Counted from the first letter of the stretch, positions 20,640-34,060 are shown. The stretch: DNA of 64,000 nucleotides from Coprinellus micaceus (GCA_951394405.1 OX596343.1:62001-126000), one strand, 5' to 3'. Notes: a model not told the origin generated them from the letters alone. Numbers and translations: made by a program.

Positions 20640-23470
20640 TAAACCTAACCATTTCCCTCCTCTCCCCTCCTTCACCTCCAAACCCCGTACTCAGGAACCC
20701 AATCTCGCCTCCATTCCCTCTTTCACACCCTTCTTTTCCTCCTCTCCCTCCTCTCCCTTTCTTAAACCACACGTTACTTGCCCTGCTGCTCCTTACACCC
20801 CGTATACTCGCGCCCTCACTCTCCACTGGTCTCTCATCCTCGAACCCCTCGCGAACAGCGTAACGCTGCTCACCCCAACCACGCTCCGACTCCGAATTCC
20901 CCCCTTACTCCCACTCCGACTCTCATCCTCACTCGAACCGCCGCTCGCGCTCCCCGACTCGAGAACCCTGGCAGCTCGACTCCTCTTCTCGGTTTTCCCT
21001 TCCTCCCAACTCGAACTCGAGCACGAGAACAGAGCGGAGGTGAAAGGCGGTGGAAGCGGAATCGAAGGCTTGGGTGAAGGGGTATAGGAGGTCTTCGGAC
21101 TCGGAACGAAATCCTCCGCATCGGAGAACCCCAGTCCCTGCTCGACCGTGCTCGGGCTCACGTACTGCTCCTCACCCGGGAATGTCGGCCACAGCGGTGA
21201 TTGGGTCGCGAAGATGGGGGCATAAACGATTGGGAGAAGCGAACCTCGAAGATAAAGGAGACGGGGAGGCGACAGACGCGCTCTGACTCATCGACCCAGA
21301 GCTCTTCGAGCACTTCTTCGAGCACTTCTTCGAGCACGAAGTCGACTTCCTCTCTTCCCTCGTCGTAACCGCGTCAGGCGGAGTAGATCCGGCGGATACG
21401 TAGACCCAGGTCCAAGTGGGGACGGCGGCGCAGGGACGTGTATGCGTCCATTCGAACTGGACGTTCTCTTTGACGCCGTCCTCCTATGCCTCGACGCTCC
21501 GTTCTCTTCCTCTTGACACTCCCCCCACCACTTAACTTACTCCCACCTCCACCCACCCCACCAATCCGGGGATTTGACCCCGAATTCGACGACAACCTCC
21601 TCGCACTCCTATATTCAGAACAACTCCTCCTCGAACCCGCGTAGAGCTCACCGCCTCGGTCGATCTCCTCCGCTTCTCCCTCTTCAGGGCCGTTCGCCTC
21701 CACAGAAACGAAATCCCCGAAATCTTCCTGCTGCGAGGAAGGTGTTGGGGTGTGCTCGTCTTCGCACTCGACCCACGACCCGAACTCGAGCTCCACCGTC
21801 CATATCACCACCCCTCGACCCAGACCCAGCATCCCTCCTCCCCCGCTCCCCAGTCCCGGGACTCCCCGAACTAGTAGCTCGTACCCGTCCTGCTGGACGA
21901 CGTTCCCCTCCGATTTCGCCTGGTAAGTATAAGCGTCCCAGCAGCTGGGACCGAAACCTCACTCCCCTGGAACCCTTCAAACTCCTCGCCATCCCGACCC
22001 TCGGGAAGGACAGCTTGAGCTGTTCGCGTTCAAGCGCGTCTGGGGTCGGCTCGGAGTCCTTGCTACCTGAGTGAGTTTCTTGCTCTTCCCGTCGACGGCG
22101 ACATCGTCCCCCCTTCTCAGCCTTGCTTAGAGAAGAGGTCCCTCGTCGAAAGCGATAGACTGACCGAGGAGATCGAGAGCGCGGGGGAAGGAGAAGAGGC
22201 CGTCGATCGCGCTGGCGGAGAGCGGGGTAGAGTCCGAGTCGGCGTCGAATGTCGCTGAGGTGTGGATCGTGCCCAGCGAAGGGGCCGACCTCGACGTATC
22301 TTCCCCACCTCGCATTGATGATTCTTTAGGATATACACGGGTATGGTCGGGTAAAGGCGTATACAGCGCATCGTTCTCCTCCCCAAGCGTAATCGTCCCA
22401 GGCTTCGAACCCGAACATCGCCAACGGTTTCTTCGCCTTCTTCATCGAAGTTTGAGGGCGTGGAGATTCGCTCTGCGTCGTCCTCGTAGGAAGGGTGGGG
22501 GAGGAGAGGGGTCCTTGAAGTTTGTCCGGACTTATGCGGAGGATAGCGGGTCCGTTGGGGTAAGGCGGACACCCTGCGTCCAGCCCCATTCCTCCTTCGC
22601 TAATCTGTCCCATACTTCACCCACTGCCTCGTAGTCCTGGAACTGTCCTTCCGTTCTGGGGGTCTGACGAATGAGAACGCCTGGGAGTCCCAGAGGGATC
22701 AAGGACGCGTGGGTTCAAGGTATCGCCCAATGGGACGGTTCGGAGGCGGGGGAGACAGGATGAAGGTAGCTCGTTACGGCCATTGACCAGGGGTATGAAG
22801 GGCCGGGGAGAAGAATAGAAGGGAGAGGGGGCGTGTAGTATGACAGGGCGACTTGGACCGTGTCGAGGAGGGGTGGGCGGGGAGGACGATTGCGGGTATG
22901 GCGTGCCGCGTCCGGAGGTAATCGAGGTGGAATACGGAAAGGGTGGAACCCAGGACGACGACGCTTGGTCGTGTCGAAGGTGCCATAAGCGAGGATTGGT
23001 TGACGTCAGAGACGCTGAGTGTCACCGTCGACTAGTGATTGAGACGCACCGGAGCACCATAGCTGTATCCGAACTCTAACCGCGTTTGTATCGTCCGAGT
23101 CAAGACGAGAGCTGTTACGGCGTCGAACGTTACCCAATTGTCAAACGATGGAACTTGGAATCTAGGGTCGAACGACGATACGGGCGTCTAGTGAGAACAG
23201 GCGAAGTTAGAAAGAACGGACGGAGCTAGAGGACTTGGGACGTACCTTGGGTATCCTCCTTCCTCCGAGTTTCTGGTCCTAAATTTAACTAATGTTCTAC
23301 ACGAAAGGCGCGTGGAACCGACTCTCCCATTCGATCGTTGGCCTTCCAAACCGCCGCCTAAGCGCTGTCTCCAAGAACGCTCCGCCGCGTACGAAAAGAG
23401 GCGATTCCGCCGTCCACGCATGTGACACATGGGTGTCCACGTCGTCATTCGTTCAAAGTGGCGAAGCACG
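20640..23470 (-). pseudogene. Serine-rich family, decayed copy A
   Basis: The minus-strand reading matches the intact gene at 40929-43265 in pieces and in several frames. The C-terminal STGFGG ... MVRFMSG end lies near 20650-20720, SPSTVEQGLGF at 21125-21160, QQEDFGDFVSVEANGPEEG near 21660-21750, and DELQG(P)LSS near 22510. A 5' exon or UTR segment ending AGGATACCCAAG, then GTACGT, lies near 23240-23470. Repeated frameshifts rule out a full product. It converges on CHAT1. The plus strand holds CGAGCACTTCTT direct repeats near 21307-21340. Confidence 0.8.
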
Positions 23471-23607
23471 CCACGAATGACAATTCTTACTTTCCAAGCT
23501 GATCATGAGAGCCCGGACTCGGGTTGAGCAGGGAAAGCCGTAGATTCTGCAACAAGATCATTGTGGTTGAGAGCAAGGAGGCGGGATGCCATATGGCCGC
23601 CGGGCGG

Positions 23608-23621
23608 AGATAAGATAAGAT
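23608..23621. promoter_or_regulatory. Tandem GATA motif upstream of serine-rich copy A
   Basis: AGATAAGATAAGAT contains two overlapping WGATAR sites. The same element recurs at the matching place in the other copies (34612, 37579, 59710; degraded at 44051) although the surrounding sequence has diverged. GATA-type zinc-finger factors bind such sites in fungi; use here is inferred. Confidence 0.5.
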
Positions 23622-23829
23622 CCCGCCTCGTGGGAGCCTCGGCATCAAAGGCGGAACCCCAACCCTAGCGTCCGCGGCTGGCTGTCTCGCTTGGTTCTTC
23701 TCCTCCCCCTCTGACGAGATGTTATTCCTCCCTCCTCGTCGTACCCCCGGTCTCTTAGGAGCTACCTTCATTTCTGGCAACGGCTCTCGCACCATTGGCG
23801 GTCGCCACGCCTAGGGTTCGAGCGGATCG

Positions 23830-25560
23830 ATCCTCAGTCTGCCGCGCACCATGGACAGCGCTTTGACCGAGTTTGTCTCGATATCCCGTCCCCTTCGCCA
23901 AAAACAATACCCTTATCTCGCTTCTGGATACGCGTGCGTTTCCGTACATCGTCTATCCTGGGCGCAAATTCTGGATTCCCCATGCATACCGGGGCAGACG
24001 TACAAGAATCCCGCTTTGGGGGTTCGACGCCAACTTGGCTCAATGGGGAACTATAGGCTGAAGGAACTTCCCTCAGTTTGGTCAACGCAGCGCAGGGCGA
24101 TTCCCGAGCCTTGTTTCCCGCCACAGGCCCTCTCTAGTTCTGGCTGTCCCCAAAGAAGGATCATGCTAAAAGCTGGTATCTGGATCTCTCAGCGCTCTAC
24201 TTTGTGCTTCTGTCTTCGAAGATCGCCCAACGGCGTTCCACTTCAACCGATTCACCCTCTCTGGAACTCTCGACGTTCTAGGAAAGGCTCGTTCCCCTAA
24301 ACTTGGCCTTGGCGATATCGGCGATGTCGGCGACATTCTCCCGCCAGTGGTCCTTCCCTGCGCTGGCTCATCCTCTTGAATATTCCCACTACTACGGGTC
24401 TAAGTCTTTCTCCCTGCCTCTCTATCGTTCGCTAGGACTCACAGCCGCGAGACGGTATTGTAGACGGGCGCAGCGGGGTCGCTATCCAGGCGCGATGCGA
24501 AACACGACGGTCGTAGACTGGATGATCCTGGCGCCGAATCTAGCGATCTCGCAGTCGCTCGTTGCGTCCTGGAACAGGCAAACGGATTAGCGTTAACGGC
24601 GATGTAAGCGCGCAAGAGGCGCTGAGGGGTGTTCTGGGGGTCGCTGAACCAGTCTCGAGAGCTCTCGTCAAAGAAGTAAATTGGGAGGGGCCATCTGGAG
24701 CGAAGGAGGGAAAGTGGGGGTGAGGTATAACCTAATGAAAAGGTACAGGTACGCTACGGTCGATATATACGAAATCCAGAGTTTGGGGATCACGGACACA
24801 AATGGGAAACAAAGGGAGACTGCTCCCGTATCGGTCATGTGAAGGGAACGCGAGATTCCCGTTCAGGATTCTCGCGTTCTCCACAGCGACACACTAACCG
24901 CCCCAACGACTGACGAACGACCCTACGAGAGATTCGATACGTCTACGTCTCGACTACCCCTTGCCAAGCAACATCGAGCTGGAAGGACCGCCCGAAGCCT
25001 CCCAACGCTCTCAATTGGGAATCACGACCGACTTCACCGCCCTCTTTCTAGGCAACGGCCCTCGCGCTACTCTCTGTCGACACCATTCACTCATCCTTTC
25101 TGAATCGAGTGCGATATCACCACTTCCACTTTCTCCGGCTAGCTCTCCGTCAACGGACTCCACCGACCCGAGGCTCGTCTGCCCAACGAGATCCACCTCG
25201 TCGTTTTGTGGCACGTGCGGAATCTATGGACGCCGTACGTACCACGATTGACGCCAAGTCGAGGATGCGAGCGTATTTGACGACCTTCCGACCAACGCCC
25301 CGGAGAGCAGGATCAGTGGGTCCTCGGGATCAAGGTGAACTGGGGAGAGGTCGACGGCGGTTCTTCTCTCTCCCACCCAGAATTCCATGGGCCCGTTGTA
25401 TCCGCCCCGACTCGTTCGCCTTCGTCCCACCTGTTCTCGCCGTAGCGCCCGTGCTATTCCTACTGTCCCCAGGCTCTGCCGCACGCCCTGTTTGTTGACC
25501 CCGAACATTATCACGGCGACACATTTTGGTACTTCAAATACAGATGCGAGATTCACTCAA
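23830..25560 (+). pseudogene. F-box-like gene relic, copy A
   Basis: Aligns in DNA with the reverse strand of 58290-59460. Both copies encode in places a W-x-x-ILDSPS/C-I-x-G segment resembling the region after the F-box in many Agaricomycete F-box proteins (ILDSPCIPGQTYK here, near 23960-24010). Frames are broken and a solo LTR interrupts it at 24603-24885. The 3' part (24890-25380) matches 58310-58760 reversed. The family call is tentative; it could be another accessory family. Confidence 0.4.
24603..24885 (+). mobile_element. Solo LTR, 283 bp
   Basis: Begins TGTAAGCGCGC and ends GTTCTCCACA. It is flanked by a perfect 4-bp GCGA duplication (24599-24602 and 24886-24889). The homologous region near 58750-58800 reads straight through without it, giving the empty site. 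No internal region or partner LTR is nearby. Confidence 0.85.
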
Positions 25561-26646
25561 TCGTTCAGGTTTATTCTCATTTCCCATCGTGTTGATCTGG
25601 CTTAGTTTCTCGAGCTGGCCAGTCATCGCCTGACACCAGGCTTTACGACTCACGAGCGACTAGTGCCCATTTCTCTTCGGCGTCGGGTATGCGTGTACCT
25701 ATCCCGATGTTTTTCTCGGCGAAGTCATTTTGAGAACCGCCTTGAACTAGAGTACGTGCTCCTGGGCTGAGATCCCACAGGATCCTCCCGGCATCGGTGG
25801 GAAACGAATGCAAGCTCGACGGATGTAGGTAAAGAGGCGATGAGGGGGTTCTCCCGCCAAATGAATTGTAAACGGACTATCGATCGAAAGGGTGTGTATA
25901 TTGACTATTAGATACGTACCTGGCCTACGCTGTGAAGAGCTCGGCACAAGTGTCACAGCGTGGCACAGCAGCTAAGGGCGCTTATTTCATTTCGTCGGGC
26001 GACGCGGGGGCGTGTGACAGTACCCTCAACAGAGCCGTGTTTTCAGGGGACGTCGTAAGAATACACTGTGTACTGGGTGTTTTCTTTCATATTCAATCCG
26101 TTCGTTCTTCTGCGATAGCTACCTCCCCAAGCACCCAGTCCGCCTCATCCCACCCATGCGAATGAAACGGACTTGTGTTCGAACGGGGAAACATACATAG
26201 CATATCATCATGCAGCACATCGATTCGTTGAGATGCCCCCTGATCGGCATCGTGCTTTGCGTTAGATACTTGTGGACCCGTTGGATGTTTTACTCCCCAT
26301 TTCGTGTGCAGACCGTCGATCTCCGATTCATTGGTGTAAGTATTGACCTGAGTACACGGGCAAGCCATCATACCTGTGACTCCCGCGCTGTGTCCTGTGA
26401 AATGCGTATGTGGACGCGCTGTACGATCGACTGCAGGTACCCTGCATCGGGGACTCTAAGCGCCCGTGAACACCTTCCCCCTCCACGTCCTAGAAAAGGC
26501 ACTCTCGATCCTCCGCCCATTCCCACCCTTTTGACCACTTTCCTGTGCCCTCTACTTCTCTCACACATCAACAATACCCGTTGCGACCGAACCAATGAAG
26601 AGCGAAGAACGGTATGCTTCCCCTGCTGATTTGGTGTGGGTGTATT
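25561..26646. other. Upstream region of CHAT3, no gene recognised
   Basis: About 1.1 kb partly homologous, in reverse, to 56946-58000 upstream of CHAT4. Shared blocks include GCTACGCTGTGAAGAGCTC, CACAGCGTGGCACAGCAG, TTTACAATTCATTTGGCGGG and GACCGAACC-ATGA. Frameshifts between the two copies suggest mostly regulatory or untranslated sequence. Confidence 0.5.
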
Positions 26647-29600
26647 ATGAGGGCTAAATGTATTGACAGGAGTTTACCTTGTCCTGATGATTCACAGGAG
26701 GGGTGAGTCCCGTTCCATCACAACAAGTCTCGGGGGCTGCGCTGACCCAGGCTCTGGTCTTCCAGCGAGCTTTATTCAGCATGTACGAGCGACTGTTCAG
26801 TGCATGATCACCACAGGCTCAATTTCATGGAACACCCCAGATATCATCATTGAACGCACCGACAATACTGATCACATGCCGTCATTGAACTTGACGGAGC
26901 TCTGTACATCTGTTGGGCAGCTGCTGCCCTTCCCCCTTACACAAGCCTCTTCGCGGCGGTGGAGGACGTTGGGCCTTATCAAGCTGTAAGTTTGTACCAG
27001 CCTGTAACTAGCCCGATAAATTGACCGTAAATGGCGTTGTAGCCCAGCTAGGACAAAAGGCATCGACTGTTTCATCAAGTGCGAGGGAGAGGAGTTTTCG
27101 TCCGTACACCTTAACCGAGCCCTGTTATGCACTACATTCGAGGAGGGTAAGAGCTTCCAACGCGCGATGGGGACAGCAGCATACTCACAGCGGTGTCCAG
27201 GAGACCAGAAGAGGATGAAAGTACGAGAACCTTGGATAGATCTAACCATATCGTGGTCGTTCTGCCTCTTGTCGGAGCTCATGCAACACACACGCGGTGA
27301 GTCATACATGCTCTGGATCGGATGCAAGACCCATTATTGAACTTCGTTCGGATAGACCCCGACTATTGGGGTCACATTGGGGGCCAGCTCGTCAAGTTGT
27401 TTCAGGTGACGGGAGATCCTGAACACATTACTGAGGCGATTGCCATATTACGGAGGGCAATACAGCTCACTCCTGGGGATTACCCAAGGCTGTATCACCT
27501 GCTCTACATGCTTGGGGTTGCGTTGATGCACCACTTTCGATTTACAGGCGACCTGCCAGACATCACCGAAGCCATCTCAGTGGAACAAGAGGCGCTGAAG
27601 CGCATTCCTGAGGGTCACGTGGTGCGCACAGCAGCTCTCGATACCCTCGGACTTTCCTTCACATGTCGGTATGAGCGCACCTTCGCTCTTTCAGACATAG
27701 ACAGCGCAATATCGTCACTATCCGATGCGGTGCGGCTCACCCCAATACATTCCCATGACCTAGGTCGCATGCGCACCAACCTAGGAGACGTATTAAAACG
27801 CCGCTTCCTGCATACAGGTCATCCTTCGGACATTGACCACTCAATATCTGTGTTGCACGGCGCACTGGAGCATACTGCTGCAGGTGATTCATCCCTGCCA
27901 AGCACGCTGAGCACCCTTGGGGAGTCATTCGGTTGGCGCGCTCACCAGAGCGGCAATCTTCTGGACATTGCCCAAGCAATATTAACGTTCCAGAGAGCAG
28001 TCAGCCTCTCCCCGCAGGATGGCCCTGGCCTGCCTAGGATTTTCACCAACCTCGGGGGTTCCTTAGCCCACCGTTTTGAACGTACGGGCGATCTCTCTGA
28101 CATCACTGAGGCCATTTCAGCACACCAGAGAGCAGTGACTGTCGCTTGCAAAGGTGACAGGATGATACCTCTTCTGCTCAACAATATTTCACTCTGTCTA
28201 AACAGACGCTTTCGGTGCACAGGCAACTTCTCAGATATCTCCGAGGCGGTCAGCACGGGCCGAGACGCAGTGAACCTGGCTCTGGCACAACGTAGCCCTG
28301 ACTTATATACCTTCCTGCTCAACCTTGGGGATGTTCTCGGCACTCGCTTTGTTGAGGATGGCCGACATTCAGACATTGCTGAGGCAATCTCTGTACACCG
28401 GAGGGCACTGAAACTCACGCCGGATGGCCACGCAGATTTGCCTGCGGTGCTCCATCAGCTTGGATGCTCCCTACTGCATCGCTTCCAAAGCACTGCCAAT
28501 CTTTCAGATATCGATGAAGGCATATCAGCAATGCAACGAGCGGTGGAACTCACTCCCTGTGGCCACTCATCATTGACTGGTTTACTCTCCTCTCTTGGAA
28601 GAGCATTTGTCATCCGGTCTGACCGAACAGGCAGTTCGGAAGATATGAAGGACGGTATCTTGAAATTCAAGATGGCAGCAACGAACAAATTCAGCCCTCC
28701 ACGGGACAGGTTACATGCGGCTGCATACTGGGCTCAAGACCTCATCACTTACAATCGCCAATCCCCTGATATCCTACTAGCTTTTGACACCGCCCTAGGC
28801 TTGCTCTCCATGATTGGAGGCCTGGAGCAAACTGTCCGAGGTCGCCACACTCAACTGAAAGATGTTTCTGGGATAACTCTTGATGCGGCTGCCGTTGCCT
28901 GCCATCTATATTACCCAGTTAAAGCTCTGGAGTGGCTGGAGCAAGGCCGGTGCCTTGTGTGGAACCAAATCCACCAGTTGCGTGCTCCACTTGACGAACT
29001 ACACCTTAACAGCCCCAAGCTAGCACAACACATTGCAGAGGTGGCCCAACAGCTGGAGAACGTGGGATCATCCCATGAAGATTCCTCTTTTGATATGCCT
29101 CTCCCGCAGAAGATTGCTCTTCAGGAGGGAGCGAGTGCTCGTATCAAACTTTCTCAGGAGTGGGAGGAACTCCTCCATCAAGCAAGAGCCATCCCTGGCA
29201 TGGAATTGTTCCTTCAGCCGCCAAAATGCTCTGCCTTACTCCAGAATCTCCCTGCATCGGGTGTTGTTGTAGTGATCAGCACTCACGAGATACGCTGCAC
29301 CGCGATTGCCCTCCTACCCCGTCAATCGGACAACCCGAAGGTACTGCAGATTGACCTACCCCTATTTTCTGAGCAAAAGGCAAGAGATCATCAGCGTAGT
29401 TTGGCCATTCAGCTACAATCCAGAGATCTCCGTATGCGTCGAGCGGACGTGGAGGCAAACGGAGGGTTGTCTGGACGAGGCATGGGACAATACCGAGCTA
29501 CCCGGGACACAGCCATGAGTCCGGTGCGAAATGTCCTCCGAGGGTTATGGGTCGAGGTGGTGAAACCAGTATTGGACATCCTAGCCCTTCCAGTGAGTAT

Positions 29601-30485
29601 ATCCTGTAGGTAATCTGTGTGTTCCGTTCTCACAACTAACTATTACAACAGAAATTTGATCCGTCATCGGGGAGGGAACCCCCAAGAATTTGGTGGTGTC
29701 CCACCGGGGCTCTATCCTTCCTCCCTATCCATGCTGCGGGGATATATGGGGGGTTGAAACCTGAGAGCATACTTGACTATGCTGTCTCGTCATACACCCC
29801 AACCGTCTCCGCTCTTGGGGAACGCGTCAGGAATGGCTGCCCAATTGACGACAAGATATCGGGGTTATTCCTGACAAGCCAACCGAATGTGCCTGGAACT
29901 TCCAAGATTCCAGGGACCACAAGGGAGGTTCGATCGATATATGAGAAGGTGACAGGGCATGCGATCAGGGTGTTGAAAGTTGAAGGGAGTGACTTGACCG
30001 TTGGCGGGTGCCTGGACCACCTGGAGAACTTCAGTAGCATCCATCTTGCTTGCCACGGATATCAGGATGCGGTAGAATCTTTGAAGAGTCGGTTCTACTT
30101 CCACAACGGAACGTTGGATCTCGCCACAATCCTGCGAAAGAACTTGAAGAACGCCGACCTGGCCTTCCTCTCGGCGTGCATGACTGGTACTGGCGACGAG
30201 AGCCTCTCAGATGAGGTTGTACACCTTGCTGCTGGGATGCTCGCTGCTGGGTACCGCCGCGTGGTGGCGAGTGTGTGGTGTATTCAGGATAATACTGCAC
30301 AGGTGGTTGCGAACGACTTCTATGACTGGCTGTTCAGCCACAGGCGGGTGGACAGCCGTGAAGGGTTCGATGGATCGCTCTCTGCGTACGCTCTCCACCA
30401 TGCCATTCAAAAGCTGCGAGATGACCGGGGTGACACCGACGATGCGATTCTTGCTTGGGCTCCCTTTGTACACTTTGGGTATTAA
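26647..30485 (+). CDS. CHAT3: C2-like/TPR/CHAT caspase-like protein
   Basis: Apparently intact. Exons read as 26647-26702, 26766-26782 (17 nt), 26841-26985, 27043-27146, 27201-27296, 27356-29592 and 29652-30485. All have GT-AG borders and consistent phase, giving about 1160 residues. The N-terminus (YIIIERTDNTD ... GIDCFIKCEG ... EPWIDLTISW) looks like a divergent C2 fold. Ten repeats of about 44 residues with a TGD-x-x-DITEAIS signature follow, then the linker ALEWLEQGRCLVW typical of TPR-CHAT proteins. The last exon is the CHAT domain, with His of HLACHGYQ (codon 30054) and Cys of LSACMTGTG (codon 30177), the expected clan CD catalytic pair. CHAT proteins are caspase-like peptidases; in bacteria some act in defence and cell death, but the fungal role is largely unknown. 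The start ATG is tentative and an earlier exon is possible. Confidence 0.85.
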
Positions 30486-31439
30486 TTCATGTGTCTTCCG
30501 GGGTTTCACATATCTTCCCACATAGTTCCTCCTTATTTATGTGCTGCCCTGTCGTTATATCCCCACTCTGTTATGGTGTTTGTACTCTTGTGTCCCTTTC
30601 GTCCGTACTATACAGGTTTCTTATTCGCCTCTTTCTTAGTTACCATGCTCAAATAGTTCGTTCATATGTATTACCCCTGCCTATTGCATAACTTTGTTCA
30701 ACTGCCTTATTTCTTGCTGTGGTCTGGAGAGGTCGTCCGTACGCGTGCGCACAGCCCCTGCCTCTATCCTTTCGTCGATATATGCCTTTTACTTCTTACC
30801 TTCTCATTGCCCGTCGTTTGGCCTAGAGGCCTCTCGGTGTACCTACCAGTCTCTTCCGTTCACTCTCCCATGACTTCACCCGCATTGTTCCATTCCCTCT
30901 AATTGTAATCACACCGCTTCTTGGGACCCCCCTTATTTCCGTGCACAATCAAATTGTCCGGAACACTCAGACCGCAGATCGGGGAGGACCAAGTCATTAT
31001 GCAGGCACCATATTAAGCGCACGGCGCAGCCACAGTAATAGTAAAGTCGGAAAATGTGACAGTATTCCAGTCCTTGTAGTAGCCATAAGTACAGAGACGG
31101 ATATCATACGCCGTCCATCGATCCTCTTACCCGCTATTCGAGAATTCGAGAAGACGGCTGAGGTTGGGTGATTACGAACGATCGTACGCATTACAACAGT
31201 GGCAAGAGAGGATGAGTAGACGTTAAGGGAGAAATAAAGGTGGAAGCGAAGCATGGATGGTGTCAACTTTTAAATTTCGAAAGCACAGGGTTGGGCGTGT
31301 TACTAACGGGAGACGAAGAATGAACCGGGGGTAGTCGCGGAAGGGGCAAGAATGGGAAGTAGATGGAAGGCAGCCAATCGAACAGAGAGTCTAGCGACGG
31401 ACACATTACCACCACCAAATAACGCTGGTTTCGTCGTAC
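30486..31439. other. CHAT3 3' flank, no gene seen
   Basis: Pyrimidine-rich and related to 19480-20639 and 40310-40930. It probably holds the CHAT3 terminator, but no distinctive poly(A) signal stands out. Confidence 0.5.
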
Positions 31440-34060
31440 TATTCACCTCACGACCCCTCACCCCACTCACGAACCTAACCATATTCCTCCTCTCCCTGGG
31501 ACCCACTCTCACTCTCACTCCCGTTCCCTCTTTCGCTCACTGCGCTCTCTCCCCTTTCCTTTCTAATCCCACCCCGCTTCCCCTCTCGGTCTCAGCACCC
31601 CTCCTACTTGTACCCTCACTATCCCTCTTCGCCACCCCCTCGCGAACAGTGCGATACCGCTCACCCACAACGCCCTGCCTCACCCCAACCACACTCCCAC
31701 TCCGACTTCCCCTCTTACTCCCGTTCCCACTCTCATACCTGCTCGACCCGCCGCTCGCGCTCCCCGCCTCGAGAACCTTCGCAGCTCGGCTCCTCTTCTC
31801 GGCCTTCCCTCAAACTCGAGAAAGAGGTGGAGGTGAAATGCAAAGGGGGATGGAGGGATGGGTCCAGACTCGGCGTGTAAGAGGGGTTAGGCGACGGGGT
31901 ATATGACGGATTCATATTCGACGCGTACAACGGGTTGGGCGATGGACTGTATAAAGGAACGAAATCCTCGTCGTCGAAGAACTCATTCCCCGCTCGAATG
32001 GTCTGGGGCTCACGTACTTCCCCTCCTCGCCCAGGAAGGCAGGCAAGAGTGGTGATTGGGTTGTGAATGCCGGGGATTGAGAGACGCGAATGCCGGGAAT
32101 AGAGGACGCGGCGATGCGATGCGATGGATGGGGGTTGAGGCGCCGAGCCCGAGCTGGGTTATTTCGTCGAGGATGGTGGATTGTCTTTGTCCACCCTCGT
32201 CGTAACGGTCGTGGGAAGAGGTAGAGTAGGCCCATGTCTAAGCGGTGACGGCGAGCCGGACACGCGCCCATGCCCATGCGAATTGAACGTCCCCTTCTCA
32301 CTGCCTCTGGATCGATTCAGCCTAATCTTCGAATCCGCATTGGACAGCGACCCCCTTGCACTCCCTTCCCAGCTCCACTCGGACGTACGCATCAAGGCGA
32401 TAGATATTGTTCGGCGCAGCCCCCCGTCGAACTCGGCTGTTCGGGTCGATAGGGATGAAGCCGGTCAAATCCTCTTAGTGGTGGTTGGGTTAGGTTCTGG
32501 GGTGGGTATCGCAGGCGGGCGTAGAGCTCGACAGATGGCGAGAAATATGTCTGCCCAGGGTAGTTTCACAGCACTCGGCGTAGGCGTAATAGGGCAAGGA
32601 AGAGGAGAACACGTCGTCTCTACCGCTCATCGTTATCGGACGGGCGGGATTGGTACGCCGAAGGCGGGGACCGGGGAGGCGCTCTGGTCCGCGTTGAACG
32701 TCGTTGAGTAATGTATTGTGCCAATCGAAGGGGTGGAGATCGAGGAATCGTGACGGCCATGGCAGATGCATCTAGATCGAGAGGAATCCGGGGGACTGGG
32801 GCATGATATCGATAGGGAGAGAGCCTATGGTTATCGGAGTGGGTCGTCCTCGGCGTTTAGCATCGCCCAAACCGAACGCCCCGACGTGTAGTTGCTCCTT
32901 CGCTTTCTCCAAATAATTACGACGGAATATCGGGGATAATCGAACCAATTTCACGCGGTTCTCGTCCTCAGACAAGCAGAGGCGAGAAGGGCGTGAAGCT
33001 CGTTCGACCATGGGCGGATTATCCCAGATTTCCTACCCTCGTTACGCGTCCACCGACGTCACTACGCCTCCACCCCCCCTCACTCCACTTCCCCCAACAT
33101 CAGAGTACCACTGTTAACCCGCATTCCGACCTCACCAGACCTCCCTCACCTCCCTCAACGGCACCAACCTCGAACCCGACACATGGCTTCGTCGTCGAGC
33201 ACGAGCGGTGGGGCGGGGAAGGCGGTTCGACGTGACATGTGACGTGCCAGGGCGATGTCAGTGATTTAGTGGGAATGAGGACGAGCCTAGGAACGTCCGC
33301 AACGCCCACAGCGATGGCGGGCATGTTGAGAGAGAAGTATATGTAGGGCGTTGAGAGCGAGCCCCCGGGGATTCGGAGAGTCGGAGATGAGCCCGGGAAT
33401 TACGAGGATCCTGGCGGTGCCCTGGGGTATCGAGGATCTTGACGACGTTAACGGCGCGCTCTGGGGCGTCGAGGGCGTTGATGATGGACCCAGGGATCCG
33501 TCGTGGTTGGAGTGGAGACCGCCGGCTTCTCTCTCAACTCACCCTTGCTCCTCGAGCTATCCTTCCACTCCCGATCCTTGGATTCATCGCGTCGATATCC
33601 ACCCTGCTTCAAGAATCAGAATGCCCCCCAAGATCGTGGTTCGCTATCGATATCCTGCTCGGCCCGGGAACCCTCTCAGGAGAGGCCGACATGGAGGGTG
33701 CTGAGGAGGGGAAAATGCGGGTGGAGGTCGGAGGAGGACTGGTCTGAGGAGGTTGGAAAGAGATCGGAGGAAGATAGGTGGCTCGGGCCGTGGACTGGGG
33801 GACGAACACAGGCGTATGAAATGGCTGGGGAGGAAGGGTTAGTAAAGCTACGGCAGTGCATGAACGACGCGGGCGTACCTTGCCATTGAAATCGTCGAGA
33901 CAGTCCGCCAAAGTCGGTAGAGTAGCCCTCGAGCCCACGAGACGGGTGGTTAGGACGGCCAGGTCGAAGGGGCCGAGAGCCCAGTTGTGTGTAGAGCGCC
34001 TGGCCGTGGGGGATGCGAGAACATAGTAAGCGTGTCTAGAGCGAATGGGCAAGGTTAAGA
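31440..34060 (-). pseudogene. Serine-rich family, decayed copy B
   Basis: Minus-strand matches to 40929-43265 are scattered through 31440-32720: MVRFVSG at the 3' end, TPSPNPSYTPS near 31890-31920, and a PTLPLPTTVTTRVD stretch near 32190-32240. A weaker 5' segment with a GTACCTTG-type splice context lies near 33870-33890. The copy is more decayed than A and D and lacks a long open frame. It faces CHAT3 convergently. Confidence 0.65.

Larger units (their letters stand above)
18521..30485 (+). repeat. Left arm of a diverged inverted segmental duplication
   Basis: The order CHAT1 3' exons, serine-rich relic (minus), GATA motif, F-box-like relic (plus), CHAT3 upstream region, CHAT3 is mirrored at 64000-53235. 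The CHAT1 and CHAT5 3' flanks remain alignable well past the stop codon (CATGGTCTTCCGGTTTTTC, then GCTCGAGCTCTCG). The segments upstream of CHAT3 and CHAT4 share GCTACGCTGTGAAGAGCTC in opposite orientation. CHAT3 and CHAT4 proteins are roughly 60% identical by eye, so the event is old. Confidence 0.75.

Noticed and set aside
20860..21080. Plus-strand Ser/Pro/Thr-rich frames opposite serine-rich copy A (similarly in copies B and C).
   Set aside because: Codon-periodic low complexity produces open frames on both strands; only the minus frame carries motifs shared by all copies.
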